From Dactylonectria macrodidyma (lineage: Eukaryota > Ascomycota > Sordariomycetes > Hypocreales > Nectriaceae): 64,000 bases of DNA. This document shows, one piece after another, positions 12,352-25,483 of the stretch. Both the position numbers and the translations under genes were made by a program. The stretch lies in the NCBI GenBank assembly GCA_020744425.1, contig JAGMUV010000002.1:3826501-3890500 (forward strand). Reading direction: 5' to 3'. The notes beneath the pieces are model-generated. The model was not told the origin of the DNA. It did no database searches and saw only the letters and a program-made list of their open reading frames with translations. Positions within the stretch are counted from its first letter, which is position 1, and the number at the start of each line of letters is the position of its first letter.

Positions 12352-15300
12352 ATGCCGACCAACTCGTCCGGGCGCATTACAAAAGCCCGGAATAATAAGA
12401 ATTCGACTCCACACCAAAAGAACCATCGATGGGAGTCGTTTACTACCAAAATCTCAAAATTCAGCTCCCTCCAGCCGCTTCGCAAGGTCCGCCGCCATGA
12501 TCTCGAGACCGAAGACTTGTCGACCTCGACCTCCTACTTCCAAACGGGACTGCAAAAATGGTCGGAACTCAATGTTTCGAAGCCCTTCGTCGCCTTCAAG
12601 CGCGAGGTGCTGCCGCTCTGCGAGAGCCTCCCTCAACTCCTCCATTTCGAGCAGAGGATAATGGACCTGCTGGCCAACTACATATCTTTGCAAGAGAAGG
12701 AGGCATTGGAGCCATTGCTGGACCTCTTGACGGCTTTCTCTCACGACCTGGGAGTGCGCTTCGAGAAGCACTATGGGAGAAGTCTGGACTTGATCGTGGC
12801 TGTCGCCAGCAAGCCGCAGGATGTCGAGGTCATTGAGTGGACATTTGGTGCCCTGGCGTTCTTATTCAAGTACCTCTCAAAACTCCTGGTTCCCGATCTA
12901 AGACCTACATTCAAGGTCATGGTCGCGCTCCTCGGAAAGTCTCGACATCCTCCCCATATCGCGCGTTTCGCTGCCGAAGCTCTGAGTTTCTTGGTTAAGA
13001 AGGCCGCCGCGCCGTCCCACCGGGATACCGCTCTAACACTTCTCATCGAGTGCGCCAAGGAGGATCTCTGCAGCGTGGTCGGTGACCGCCAATTCATTCT
13101 ATACCAAGACGGATTGATGACTATGTTTGCCGAGGCAATCAAGGGTACCGAGTACACCATCCATTCGACCGGTCCAGCAGTATTCACAGCTCTCGTCAAC
13201 GCTATTCCTGAGAGTGAGCGCTCCCTCGCCGATGAAACCACATGGACAAACGTTGTCTGTGGCATCTTGACTGCTGTTGTTCATCATGCGACTGTCGACA
13301 CCTTCGAAGAGTTCGGGAACGCCATCCACGACAACGTTGAAAAAAATATGAACCAGGTACCACAGGTGGATCGTCAATGGCAGCTGGTGCCCTTTGTCAG
13401 AATCTATGGCACCCTTGCTGGTGTTCGCAGGGGCTCTCGACTGAGTAATTGGACCCCTCTTATACGGAACCTGGTTGATATGCTTGCCCAAGTCACCAAG
13501 GCGGCCGTCGAAGTACCCAAAGCCGCGCATGGTGTAGTATGGACCTCTGTCATTTCTAACATTGCCATCATCTGGCACAATGCTCCCATTGATGCATTGA
13601 TTCCATATCTTACCTCCCTTGTGCAATCGCTGAACAGGGAACCATTCATGAAATGGTTTATTCCGTTTTGCTCATACTTCTGCGAGTTGAACACTCATCG
13701 ATTTGGAAGTCTGTTTCGCAGCGAATTCCAGAAGTAAGCATGTCATAATCCCCGAATCCTAACCCAAGCACTAATGAAGTACAGGTTCATCACCACCCAT
13801 TGGTCTGAGGGACAGAACGAAGATATGCTGTGCATATTCTTACCGAAGATGGTCGAGAACTCCGCGTTCCCTCCTCCAGGTGAAAAGGATAGCTGCAGGT
13901 TGCCTCAAGGCTGGCAAGATCAAATTGTTTCCAAGTTTGAGCGTCTCGAAATCTCACCCTTCCCCGAGAGAGGCCCTTACAACAAGGATCCTCAAGTCTG
14001 GAGAGACAGATGCTTGCCAAAGTATTCGGGTCTTCTCAAAATCCTGGAGTTGACCACAGTCCATCCATCGACGAATGCTCGCATTGCAGAGCTGCTCCTG
14101 CGCAAACTCAAGCTGGCACTTCGACCATCTTCCACCCTGGCGTCAGACGAGGTTCATTTCATTGTTGGCCAGGGATTCCACGCCTACCTACGAATGAGCA
14201 AGGCTGCTGGCTCTGTTGATGCTACGCTAAGCCCTTTGCTGCGTGCGGCTGTCCCCCGGTTTGCGCAGTCTGTTGGATTCCTCCATGCCTATCTTGCGTA
14301 TGAAGAAATACAACAATCCAGCGATACGATCAAGAGACAAGATAGCACAAGCTGCGATGACTCTACGGCTGAGGAGGACCCAGTAGTAACGTCTCTCGTA
14401 GACAACCTCAGCTCCCCATCACACGAGATCCGACTAGCATCCTTGGAGCTTCTAAAGCAGATCAACACCGTGCCGGACTCGGTGGAATCGGTCAACACCA
14501 TGATCGAGGTCGAACAAACACCCCTGGACCTCGGACACACAAGGACAATTGCCATGCTTCTTCGAAAACTCGGCATCATTTACGCATCGTTTGAGGACAA
14601 ATCCTGGTTGCAGCAAGCGATACCGGCGTTTCTGTACGGTATGCTGACAGTCAAAATGTCACCAGTCTGGGACGACGCAGTCGAGACTATGAAGCAGGTG
14701 ACACAAAGTAAGGCTGGAGAGGAAGCTGTCTGCGCAGTAGCTTTCAAGTGGTTAAATGTGCCTTCGACGAGATGGGGTCCATCTAAACCAGAGGGACATA
14801 CTACAGGTCGGCAATTTGTTTCTGAGTTTGAGTGCACCAACCTGCGCCGATTGGTGCAAGGGGCGGCCGACGTGAAGACCGCAATTGATCACCCCGACGA
14901 TTTGATGCTACAAAGTTTCGATGAGAATCAACGTACAGCAGAAGCCGTTGCTGGTAACTCTAGGTCTCGTGCGTTGAAGGTTTTCAATGCTATCCCGGCC
15001 ATTGCTGAGAAGCGATCTCGTCAACTTGTACCACACTTCCTTTCCTGGGCAAGCGAGGAGGACCAAACTCATGATACGGATGAACAAGATCAATCCGACG
15101 GGGCGACCTGGTCATTGGCAGACCGAAAGGGTATCATGGGCGTCTTCTCCCAGTTCACCAACCCAAAAGTTCTGTACCAGCATGAGGAGGTGTATGCTGC
15201 ATTTTTACTGTTGATGGAGAATGGTGACGCCGAGATCCAGAAACTTGCTCTCAAGGCGATACTTACTTGGAAGCAAGAAGCCGTCAAGACATACCAAGAA

Positions 15301-18300
15301 AACCTAGAGTATCTTCTTGATGAGGCCCGGTTCAAGAACGAACTCACCGTCTTTTTACAGGACGAAACTGCCATTAAAGCAGAGCACAGAGCCGGATTAA
15401 TGCCCATCCTTCTTCGATTGCTGTATGGCCGTTCCATCTCCAAGAAGGGAGCTGCGAGTGGTCGCCACGGCTTGCACGCTACCAGACTTGCAGTGCTGAG
15501 GAATCTCACAGTCGAAGATATGGGAAGTTTCCTCGACATTGCTACTGGCAAGTTGAAGGATGTCAATGCCATCGGGGCGTCAAGGAAAACCTTTGATGAG
15601 CCCATCATTCCTGCCCGAAAACAAGTCGGTTTCCTCAACATGATCTCGTCCGTGATCGCTGAGCTGGGCACCAACGTTACACCTTATCTGGAAAGGATTC
15701 TCAATGCAGTCCTGTACTGTCTTGTTTACGCCTGCCGCCAATTGAGTGGCAATGCCCAGGATGCGGAGAATGTACCGGATGAGGAAGAAGAAAAGGTCAG
15801 CACCCAGTCACTCCTCAGAATGACCCGATCTACTGGCTTGAAGTGTCTTGTGGCTCTCTTCCAAAATGCCCAGACTTTCCAATGGGGACCTTATCAGGAC
15901 ATCATCCTCAAAGAAATTGTCGCCCCAAGACTTGAAAACTTGCCAATCGAAACAGCCCAAGGCATTTCCGGTATGCTGCAGCTCCTGTCAACTTGGTCCA
16001 TCCTTCCTAGTGTGGCAATGTTTCTCGCACCTCATGAGAAAATACTCCCAGTCGGGATCCTTCCCAAGGTTGTTGAATGCCTGTCCATCGCGAAAGCCAA
16101 AGATGAGGTCAAGATCCACGTTTTGTCAATTATTCGGAATCTTGTAAAGCAAGCGACCGCGCCCGCTCAGGAATCCGAGTTCAATGAGGTCATCAAGGCT
16201 GAGATCCTAGACCCGAATGCAGGAGCAATTCTGTCCAACATCAGCACCGTTCTTGATAGTTCTGGATTCAGCAATGATCTCTTGGAAGCCTGCGTGGAGA
16301 CCATTCTGGCGATGGCCCCGATTGTGGAGGATTCCAAGAACATCTACGCTGTCGTCAAGATCTCAGTCTTCCTTCTCAACCAACCCCCAAGACGAGTTAA
16401 CCCCAGACTCAAAGGCAGAATTCTGCTGATTATCGAGCAATACGTCTCCCGCTCAAGCGCCTTCGAGGACCAATCACTTCTAGATGATGTCTATGATACC
16501 ATTTCTTCTCTCTTCAGCTACTTCAAGGATATAGAGAATCGTCAGTCTCTGTCAAGAACTCTTCTGGCTATTTCCGAGAAGGATGCCACTGTTTCTGAGG
16601 TTGCCAGCCTCTGTACCACACTCAACTCATTCAAAGAGGGCCGTATTGAGGAGCCAGACTATGACAGACGTCTTGCGGCGTTCACTGCGATTTCCACAGA
16701 ACGAGAAAATGCGCTGACCCCTAAGCAATGGCTTCCTTTGCTTCAAAACTTGATTTTCTATATCAAAGATGATGCGGAGTTTGGTATTCTCGCTTCAAAC
16801 TCTGCTGATGGCATCCGACGATTCGTTGCAGACGCAGCCGCATGCGCATCCTTACCGGGAAAAGAAAAGTTCGAGAAATATCTCCAAGATGTCGTTATGC
16901 CTGCTCTTTATGCCGGAGCTCGCGAGACCTCTGAAACTGTTCGACGAGAACATCTCAGAGTGCTTGGATTCATGCTCTGCACCCTCCCCGAGTGGGGTCC
17001 AATTGCTGATCTCGGTGGCCTTCTGGGTGATCGAAACGAGGAGTCTGCGGAACTGACGTTCTTCTTCAACATCCTGAGCCCTGCGACCTCGAGGCAACTG
17101 GAAGCTCTGCATATTCTGGAGGTTGCCAACACCAAGCAAGAAATGGGAAGCCAGAATTTGGCGCAATTTTTCATTCCCCTTCTAGAACATTTCATTTTTG
17201 GCCGCACTGACGGTACTGATGACCACGGGTTGAGTGCACAAGCGACAAATACCATCGGCGCTCTTGCGGCGTCGCTCGACTGGAAGCACTATAGAACAAC
17301 GTTTCAGAGGTACATTGGCTATGTTGGATCTAAGCCCGACCTCCAGAAGCAAACCCTTCGCCTGTTGGGCAAGGTTGCAGACGCACTCATTCTCGCCTCA
17401 GAGCATGATTCAGCCGAGGCCATGGACATTGATCAAGCCGATGCTTCTCCCACAACGACTTTGAGATTGCCTCTTACGATCCCCAAATCTGAGAGGCTAA
17501 GCACAGAGGTCGAGCACTGGTTCCTTCCATCTCTAATCAAGCATCTGCATGAAAAGGATGAGTCTGAAGTCAGTTACCGTGTCCCAGTTGGTGTTATTAT
17601 CGTCAAGTTGTTGAAACTACTACCTTCGGACCAAATGTCTCAGAAATTAGCTGGTGTCCTGACGGACATCAGTCACATCCTGCGAAGCAAATCCTGGGAC
17701 GCACGGGAGATGGCTCGCGACACGCTCGTCAAGATTGCTGTCAACCTTGGTTCATCGTTCTTCGGCTTCATGCTCAGAGAATTACGAGGTGCACTCACCA
17801 AGGGCTACCAGCTGCACGTCCTCTCCTACACAATGCATTCGATTTTGGTCGCGGCGACACCCAGCTACTCGCCTGGAGACTTGGACTATTGCCTTCCATC
17901 CATTGTGGCAGTGATCATGGATGACGTCTTTGGCGTCATTGGACAAGAGAAGGATGCCGAAGGCTACATCAGCCAAATGAAGGAGATCAAGAGCAGCAAG
18001 AGTCAGGACTCGATGGAGTTGATTGCCAAGAATGCCTCAATTGACCGTCTCATCGATCTCACAAAGCCTCTTCAGGCCCTCCTGATGCAGAAGGTTGACC
18101 TGAGGATTGTGCGCAAGGTTGATGCACTCATGGCGCGTATCACTGCTGGTCTCCTCCAAAACCCGGCATCTGAGAGTCGTGACACTCTCATCTTCTGCTA
18201 CGAGGTTATCCAGGAGGTCTATAACAGCCGCAAGCCGGAAGTTGAAATCAAGATTGACCCCAGGATAAAGAAATACCTCGTTCAGAGAGGCGCTAAGAAA

Positions 18301-20340
18301 AGTGGTGAACGAGGCCGCACGACAAAGAACACGTACAAGCTCATCCGTTTCTCCATCGATATTCTGAGGGTTGTTCTCAAGAAGCATGATAGCCTACGGA
18401 ACTCTACCAACATCACCGGATTTATCCCTATCCTAGGCGATATCATGGTGGCAGGAGAGGATGAGGTCAAGATATCTGCTTTCCGACTTCTTGCCGTCAT
18501 CGTCAAGGTCCCATTCGCCAACGATGATGCTACCAACATCTACAAGGTCGCAGTCAAGGAAGCCACGAAAAGCATCTCAACCGATGTCTCCACCACTACT
18601 GAGCTAGCTCAGGCTGCTCTCAAGATGCTGGCGGTCGTCCTGCGAGACCGCCGAGATGTGGCCATCAAGGATGCTGCCTTGGATTTGTTGCTCGGAAAGT
18701 TGAAGGACGATCTGACCGAACCGCTGTACCGACATGTCACCTTCAACTTCCTCCGATCAGTTCTGGACCGTCATCTTGAGACCGCTGCTGTCTACGATAC
18801 TATGGACTACGTCGGAACCGTCATGATTACCAACGACGATAAGGACACGCGTGACCTAGCCAGAGGCGCATTCTTTCAATTCATCAGAGAATACCCACAG
18901 AAGAAGGCACGCTGGGCTAAGCAACTAAACTTCATCGTTGCCAACCTCAAGTATGAGCGAGAAGGCGGTCGCATTTCCGTCATGGAAATTGTGCACCTGC
19001 TGCTGATGAAATCGTCGGATGACTTCATTCAAGAGGTTGCTGCCACTTGTTTCCTCCCACTTTTCTTTGTGCTTGCCAATGATGATAGCGAGAAGTGTCA
19101 GCTTGCAGCCTCAGAGTTGATCAAGGAGATATTCCGCAAATCCGACAAAGAACGAACACAGACGTTCTTGGGACTTCTCCGATCATGGCTGGGCAAGGAT
19201 GACAATGAAGCAGTTCTGCGACTGGCGCTCGTGGTTTTCGGCCACTACGTCGAGTCACACGAAAACGCATCCAAAAACAAGAAAGACTTCAAACTTGTTC
19301 TTGGCAAGATTGCCAACCTCATAGCTACTGATGACATCAGCGAAGTGGACGGGGGTCTTTTAGAGGCAGCCTTGGGAGTTGTTAGAGTGTCGATGACGGT
19401 GTTCCCAGAAAAGACCCTCGCCGGCGATGTTGAAAAGCTGTGGACCAATATTGCTAAATGCTTGGCTCACCCCGATACCCCGGTCAGAATCGCAGCGATT
19501 GGGTTGATTAGCCTCTACCTGGCGGACTTTGCCAAGCACGGGGCAAATGTCCCTGTTGGAGAAACTGTGGAGGGTTCTTATGGCCTCATCCTGAACCTGG
19601 GCAAGGTTCAGGACCTTGTCCGCCTTGCCCTCGGCGTGATTGGCACTCGCGATGTTGATGAGGCACTCGCCGCTGAGGCCACCCAGGTCCTCATCTTCTT
19701 GGGTCCTCGTCTGCCCCTCAGACCCAAGGCTACGGAGGATGAAGACCAAGAGGGCCAAGATGAAGAGGAAGGCCAAGACGAGGAGGAGGAAGCTGAAGAG
19801 GAGGGAGCCGAGGAGGAGGTCCAGGCGAAGAAGAAAGATCTTCAGTATCTCTTCTGGCGACTATCTCACATTATTCGAAGAGAGATCCCGCCTAGGGCTG
19901 TGGCCATCACTCCGAAAACGGCGGCGATGGAGGTTCTTGAGACCATTTGCCGTAGGTCCTCGGTGGAGCGCCTGCGGCCCTCTTTCAAGTCGATCTTGAC
20001 ACCTCTGCACAACCTCACGGACCCGTCTATCCCTCCGCCATACTCCTCTGACGAGCTTTTCAAGACCAAGCACGACGCTTTGAAGACGAGGGCGCAGATT
20101 CTCATGGACTCTCTGCAGAAGAAGTTCGGCACAGGCGATTATACGAAGCAGTTGTTGGAGATTCGCGAAGAGGTGCGAGCCAAGAGACAGCAACGCTCGA
20201 GCAAGCGAAAGATCGAAGCGCTCGCGAATCCTGAGAAGTTTGGACGGGATAAGCGAAAGAAGTTTGATAAGAACAAGTCGAGGATGAAGATGAGATCCAA
20301 GGAGCAGAAGTCGATGAGGCAGTCGTACAAGGGATGGTGA
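12352..20340 (+). CDS. utp20: U3 snoRNP/SSU processome protein Utp20 (DRIM family)
   Basis: A very large HEAT-repeat scaffold of the small-subunit processome, needed for 18S rRNA maturation in the nucleolus. Exons are 12352-13733 and 13785-20340, with a 51-bp intron (CTAAC and CTAAT branch candidates). The product is 2645 residues, slightly longer than yeast Utp20. The N-terminus is basic. Helical repeats follow throughout, with a strongly conserved block near residues 1700-1820 (HWFLPSLIKHLHEK, DAREMARDTLVKI, GFMLRELRGALTKGYQLH). Near residues 2440-2475 is a Glu/Asp tract. The C-terminus is Lys/Arg-rich (KRKIEALANPEKFGRDKRKK), as in the family. The start at MPTNSSGR gives the expected basic start; the frame is open further upstream. 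Identity is certain from the conserved central and C-terminal blocks. Confidence 0.93.
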
Positions 20341-20647
20341 GAAGGATGATGTTGCATTAGGCGGCGTTTTCGGAGTCCCCTGCACACCAAAAGTGCATAT
20401 ATTATTAGAGGCGTTTATAATGGCATTTGCAGTATCTATTTATCTTATATATGACGCATCAGAGCGCGTGCCATATCAGATCTCCAATGGAGCATACGAG
20501 TTGCAGTCATGTATGCTCTATCTATGTGCAGTATTTTTGTATGGAGAAAGGTATCCGCAATCATCATATATCCAACGCCGGTGAATGCTTTTCCACGTAT
20601 CGTACATCGTCACCATATTTTATACAGCCCCATCCTGGCAGAGGGAA
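20341..20647. other. Short intergenic region between convergent utp20 and zim17
   Basis: About 307 bp, AT-rich, containing overlapping 3' ends. Possible polyadenylation-type A/T tracts (TATATATTATTA near 20395) are visible; no gene is seen. Confidence 0.6.
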
Positions 20648-21238
20648 TCATGAGCTCTCGTTAGAATCGGATTTTTTAGCCTCCTGGGCATATTTCTCTT
20701 CGGGCCAAAATTCAATATCTCCGTCCTCGCCCAGGCTGCCCCTCTTGACGAGCTGTCCCTTTTCGCGCATGATATCCTCAATGGTGACCTTGCGATCGCC
20801 GAAAATGTCGAGGTGGTCACTAATGACGTGCCGGTTACGGCAGTCGGGGCAGGTAATGAGCGTTGATCCGTGGTGGTAGCCTTGCTTGGAGACGTTGTGG
20901 TGGGAGCGGTGGCCGCAAGGGACGCAGGTGAAGGAGAGTTGGTAGTATTCGGGCCTGACTTCGGGGCGGGCGCCCTCGCTCTTGGGGGCGTCACCGTTGC
21001 CGTTACCTTCGCTTGTGTGAAATGATTCTCGAGACTTGGGCTCCGAAGGCTGCGAGGACCTTGAAGGCGGCGGGCGAGGGATCGAATGTGCTGCGCGAGC
21101 GGCAATGGTGTTTGCGATAAAGGGTCGTTGGAGGCGACTGCGGGGTGGCAGAGGTGCGCGGAGGGAGGATGTGCGTTGCGGTTGGGCGCGGAGCTGGCGC
21201 AAAATGGACGAGAATACGGGGCTTGTTCGCGATGCCAT
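20648..21238 (-). CDS. zim17: Mitochondrial Hsp70 escort protein Zim17/Tim15 (DNL-type zinc finger)
   Basis: Zim17 keeps mitochondrial Hsp70 (Ssc1) soluble and active for protein import in the matrix. The single exon encodes 196 residues. Residues 1-60 are rich in Arg, Ser, Ala and Pro with almost no acidic residues, as expected for a matrix-targeting presequence. The DNL zinc ribbon follows: CVPC (Cys105 and Cys108), the RSHH block, CPDC (Cys130 and Cys133), then NRHVISDHLDIFGD, which includes the family's DxL/DNL-like signature region. A short acidic/charged C-terminus closes the protein. The start Met gives the targeting sequence, so I keep it. Convergent with utp20. Confidence 0.92.
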   Translation of the reverse strand: MASRTSPVFSSILRQLRAQPQRTSSLRAPLPPRSRLQRPFIANTIAARAAHSIPRPPPSRSSQPSEPKSRESFHTSEGNGNGDAPKSEGARPEVRPEYYQLSFTCVPCGHRSHHNVSKQGYHHGSTLITCPDCRNRHVISDHLDIFGDRKVTIEDIMREKGQLVKRGSLGEDGDIEFWPEEKYAQEAKKSDSNESS

Positions 21239-22121
21239 TATGCTGTTGTGATGCGCTCTATAACGTTGGGTTGTGGTGATAGTATCGTAGTGTACAGTTT
21301 TAGGAGATTTGAAAAGAGTTGATACAGCTAGAAGCAGTTGATGGAAATATTTTGATGGAAGATGCGAGATCTGATCTGCGGCGAAACGTCATTGGCGGTG
21401 GGTACTGGTCCGTGCGCCAAACCCCAGCGTGATTCCCATCGAGTGTCCCCAACATGTCATCGAATTATTAAATTTCTTAGAAAATGCTTAGTGATCGTTT
21501 GCTTTAATTGTATCTGTAGAGAGGGTCAAATAGTTTGAAACTTGAACTGAGATTCTTTCTCTCTTGTTTGCCTATTCTTCCGCTCGTTCGTTTGTAGCAA
21601 AGATGGCAGGCATCTCAACAAATGGCAAGCCTAAGTTGACTTACACGGCAACGGCACCCGAGGCTCATGAATGCAATAAACGCCCACTCTACCTCGACCG
21701 CTTCCACTTTCCATAATCGGATAGATGGTAGTTTCCCAAATTATACCATATTGGTGGCAGTTGATTGTATGGCAATTGGCTAAGAAGATCGGGGTTGGAC
21801 TTGCCAGTTTAGAAGCCAGTTGACAGGAGCCACGAGGCAATCGGGGTTACCTTCGTCAAACTAAACAACCCCTCGTAGTCACATCCTCCCATTCATCTCT
21901 CTATGGTGCCAAAGTGACCTCCCTCCTTCATCCAAATTTCTTGCTACACCGTCCTCACATCTCTTCTCCTTTGACCTGCTCAGGCACTTCCCTCAGACCT
22001 CAGACGAACACGCATTTGTCCTCAACCATCCGTCGCTACCCTTTCGCACTGATCCCTCCCTTCGAGTCCTGTTTCCTTCGTCGAAAAATTCTCACAAGTT
22101 CTCGTGTCTGCAGAGAAAACC
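21239..22121. other. Divergent intergenic region between zim17 and the CAP gene
   Basis: About 880 bp. The right third (21890-22100) is pyrimidine-rich (repeated CTCC/TCCT), consistent with a promoter and leader for the CAP gene. No protein-like frame or RNA gene is visible. Confidence 0.55.
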
Positions 22122-22746
22122 ATGTACATCATTCGCGTGTTAACATCCCTCGTCTTGTGCCTGGCGGCCTCAACTGTCTCTGCCGACGATCGATCACTTG
22201 CTCTTGAAATGGTCAACAAAGCCCGCGAAGCCCAGGGGGTGGCTCCCTTGACTTGGAATTCCGATCTCGCCGCGTACGCTCAGTTCTGGGCTGTTCAAAT
22301 CGGAGCAGGCGCCCAACCCTTTTCTCACGCCCCTGCTCAGCTCAGACCCCAACAAGGCGAGAACATCTATGAGCACCAGTCAGGCCAGTGCGACGCCGCC
22401 TTCGACACGCCTCTCCAGACTGCGATGCGAGAGTGGCTCTCTCAGGTGACTTTGTATGATGGGCAGCCCCTAAAGACAGGACAAGAGCACTGGCTTCATT
22501 GGTGTAAGACGCCGATCGTTGTGGTTGCGCTTGTCGGTTGCTGATCGGTTTCTAGCCCAGTGCATGTGGGCGGATACGACTCAGATTGGCTGTGCCCAGG
22601 CATACAGCGTGTCCGACGCCTACAAAGTTTTCAACGTGTGCCGGTTCCTCCCACAGGGAAACATGTAAGTCAACCATTTGCCGTTCATGTTGCTGAGGCT
22701 TTGCTAATGGGGCCCCCGACTCAGACTTGGGGAGAAGCCATTCTAG
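22122..22746 (+). CDS. Secreted CAP/SCP (PR-1-like) domain protein
   Basis: CAP-superfamily proteins are secreted, and some fungal members bind sterols or act during host contact. Exons are 22122-22503, 22556-22664 and 22725-22746 (introns 52 and 60 bp), giving 170 residues. A signal peptide is evident (MYIIRVLTSLVLCLAASTVSA). Family blocks follow in order: ALEMVNKAREAQGVAPLTWN, the GENIYEH segment, the CAP1-like HWSQCMWADTT with IGCAQAY, and the CAP2-like CRFLPQGN then LGEKPF at the end. It is short and essentially only the CAP domain. Splicing is needed: the genomic frame stops inside intron 1, whereas the spliced frame rebuilds the conserved C-terminal blocks. The role is inferred only from the family. 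Confidence 0.85.
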
Positions 22747-23656
22747 AAGCCCTCCAGAGCCACACACAACCCATGCCAGTGGCTATCAGGTTTGTTGTTG
22801 GTATTGCAGGCTAGTGATGGGTATGACTATTTCATCTTTGACCATCAGGGCCTGGCGAAAAGGGTCGAAAACTGTATTGCATTGTGTGACATGGCGATTC
22901 TGGGACATAATTTGGGCGAGTCGATCCTTGCTTCGAGATACCTGAGGGCTGGTTTCGTGGGCATGTGGTTGTCGTTCCGACTGTACTTGCATTGGTAACC
23001 CAACTGTTGCTTGCTTTAGGAACGGATGGTTGGAAGGAAAAATGCAAATCCTGGCTCAATATATTTTTGAAGGAGCGCTTGCCTAGCTAGCCACCCATAA
23101 TAACTGGTGACAAATTCATCTTGGGGGAAATGGAACAATCAACCCGTGTAAGTGAGCCATTCGTTTCATTACCAGATCTGGTATGTGGAGTTGAGACTTC
23201 GGTTCCTCAATTTGCGCGATGTGGGGGTATAGGGTAGCTACCTGATGAACATGGTTCGGGCTCTCTGCTGTGGCTGGTGTGGCTTGCTTACATAAAACAC
23301 AGCCACCTTTGCTGTGGCTGCCAGAGCAGAGTCCGGACAGACAGCGACGCGATTGAGAAAAAGGTCATCCAGGTCGCGACTCCATCAAGCAACCCTCGAT
23401 ACCATCACGGCCTATCCCACCACCCCACCACGCCTTCTCTCTCGCCGACGAGAGCCGCCATCGCAACGAAAAACGCCGCCATTGTCGAGTCTCTCTTGCC
23501 ATTCTCGTTGCGCCTGCCGTCCTCCCACCGGCGCTTGAGTCTCGAATTCTCGTTTCTCGGGTCCAGGCTCAAGGCGAGCCTGCCCCCCCGTTGCGCGTCT
23601 GCATCGCTCCCTTTTCCCCAGCATGAGATGACCCCGAGGGTCTCCTAGCGCGCACA
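22747..23656. other. Intergenic region between the CAP gene and sfh1
   Basis: About 900 bp without a convincing gene. The part from about 23360 to 23650 is C-rich and looks like the sfh1 promoter and leader. Confidence 0.55.
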
Positions 23657-25483
23657 ATGGAACGATCGAAGCCCCAGGCCTTCCTCTCTAGCTATGCGCC
23701 GCGATTGCGTGGCTACAACAACTCCCTCCTCACCCCCGTCCTCCCCAGCACCGCGCCTGCCGGGCCGATATCGCGGACCACGAAGCGAGGAACAACTATC
23801 ATCAACTACGCCGAAGATGGCTACGACGACCTCGAGGACGATAGCGACGATCCTCGCCGTCGACCGACTGGCCTACGAAGCCTGCGAAAGGAGGATTCTG
23901 TGAGCAGGCAGGAGCTGGCGGACAAGGCTGGCAAGGACACCAAGGATCCCGTCGAGGTCCAGGGAATCTGGCGCGATTGGATGGGCAAGACGCGCCCCGT
24001 GAGAAGCGACCAGCAAAATGCGGCCCAGGCAAACCTGCCACTCACCTTGATCCCTATCCGAATCGACCTGGACATTCCGGCTTTCATCCCCCAGGCCCCC
24101 TTCCCGGCGCCAAACCCTGCCTCGGTCGACATTTCGCTGCCCCAATACCGGTCGCAGGAGATGACGGTGCCATACAAACTGCGAGACATCTTTTGCTGGA
24201 ATCTTCACGAAACCCTCATCACAACGGACCAATTTGCGCAAACCTTGGTCCAGGATCTCGACCTCCCCAATCGACCTCTAGTCATCGCAGAGATCAGCAA
24301 GCAGATTCGGACGCAACTCGAAGAGTATGCTGGTGTTGCACTGCACCCGCTGTTTCACACTGAGCAGCCAGTCCCACCTGTTCAACAAACAAGCAGCGTT
24401 CCCGTGGCCGGAACGGTGAATGGAACTCCTAGGCCAGGTCTGGCCATCAAGTCTCGCGACGACTCCCCTGCCTCAGCTATAAGGGGGTCATCAAGGCCCG
24501 ATACTCCAGTACAGACCGGAGGAGCAGCTACCCCAACCCAGACACAGGCCCCGGGTGTCACTGCTGAGGCTACACCCATCCTCCCCGACTCGGACGACTT
24601 CAACCCCGATGACACGTACCGGTGCATTGTCAACCTCAGCCTCAACTTGGCCTCAATGCTCTACACAGACAAATTTGAATGGTCTCTCTTGCACCCCCCG
24701 GGCACAGCAGAGGCATTCGCAAAGATGACGTGTGCGGATCTCGGGTTGACTGGTGAATGGGTGCCCGCAATGACTCATGCCATCTACGAAGCTGTCTTGC
24801 GCCTCAAGAAGGAAGCTTGTGAGGCAGGCGGCCTTGTTTCCGGATGGGGCGGTCTTCAACAAGAGCTACCAAATGACGCCGCGCACGGAACAGACGCGGG
24901 ATGGAGATATGACCCCGAACAACTCGCGGATGATTGGGAACCCAAGGTTGAGATCCTGAGCAAAGAGGAGATTGAGAAGCGAGAAGGCGATCGCGAACGA
25001 CAAGTCCGCCGATTACGCCGCGAGACGGCACGATTTAGTTCCACAACAGGCATGCTTGGAGGGACCCCATTCGGTGCTCCTGTAGAGCTGGAGGAGGAGA
25101 GGATGGGCCGCGGCGAACGATCCAAGAAGAAGCGTCGATTTAGAAGCCTGAGCCCGCTGGGACGCGGCGGGACGCCAGGAGGCCGAGGCACCCCCGATGT
25201 CGGTGGCTACGGAGGAGGAGGTGCTCTGACGGACCAGGAGAGACTCCAATGGAGATGCTGGCACTGCCGGATCTGGGGAACAAGTGTCTGGGCTGTGCGA
25301 GATGGCCCAGCCGGTCCAAGGGTAAGGCCTTTTGCATTTTCTTGTTGCTCGTCATATATCTTGTCAGACTGGCTAACCATCTTCTAGACTCTATGCGCCA
25401 ACTGTGGCTTCCTATACGAACGCGACCAACGGCTTCCTCGCCAAACCAAGAACCTGCATCTGCTCGACATTCGCGCGGCCTAG
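23657..25483 (+). CDS. sfh1: RSC chromatin-remodelling subunit Sfh1 (SNF5/INI1 family) with C-terminal GATA-like zinc finger
   Basis: SNF5-family core subunit of the RSC/SWI-SNF nucleosome remodellers, acting in the nucleus. Exon 1 is 23657-25321, the intron 25322-25387 (66 bp) and exon 2 25388-25483, giving 586 residues. The N-terminus has the Sfh1-type block FLSSYAPRLR and TTIINYAEDGYDD. The SNF5 repeat region follows (LIPIRIDLDIP; MTVPYKLRDIFCWNLHE; LEEYAGVAL), and the second repeat YRCIVNLSLNL comes after a Pro/Thr-rich insert. The C-terminus has a GATA-like finger split by the intron: CWHC in exon 1 and CANCGFLYERD in exon 2. The N-terminal NYAE block favours Sfh1 over the paralogue Snf5. 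The last exon is confirmed because it supplies the second zinc-binding pair. Confidence 0.85.

Noticed and set aside
19861..20385. 174-codon minus-strand frame over the utp20 3' end
   Set aside because: It is antisense shadow of the codon-biased, highly conserved utp20 C-terminus.
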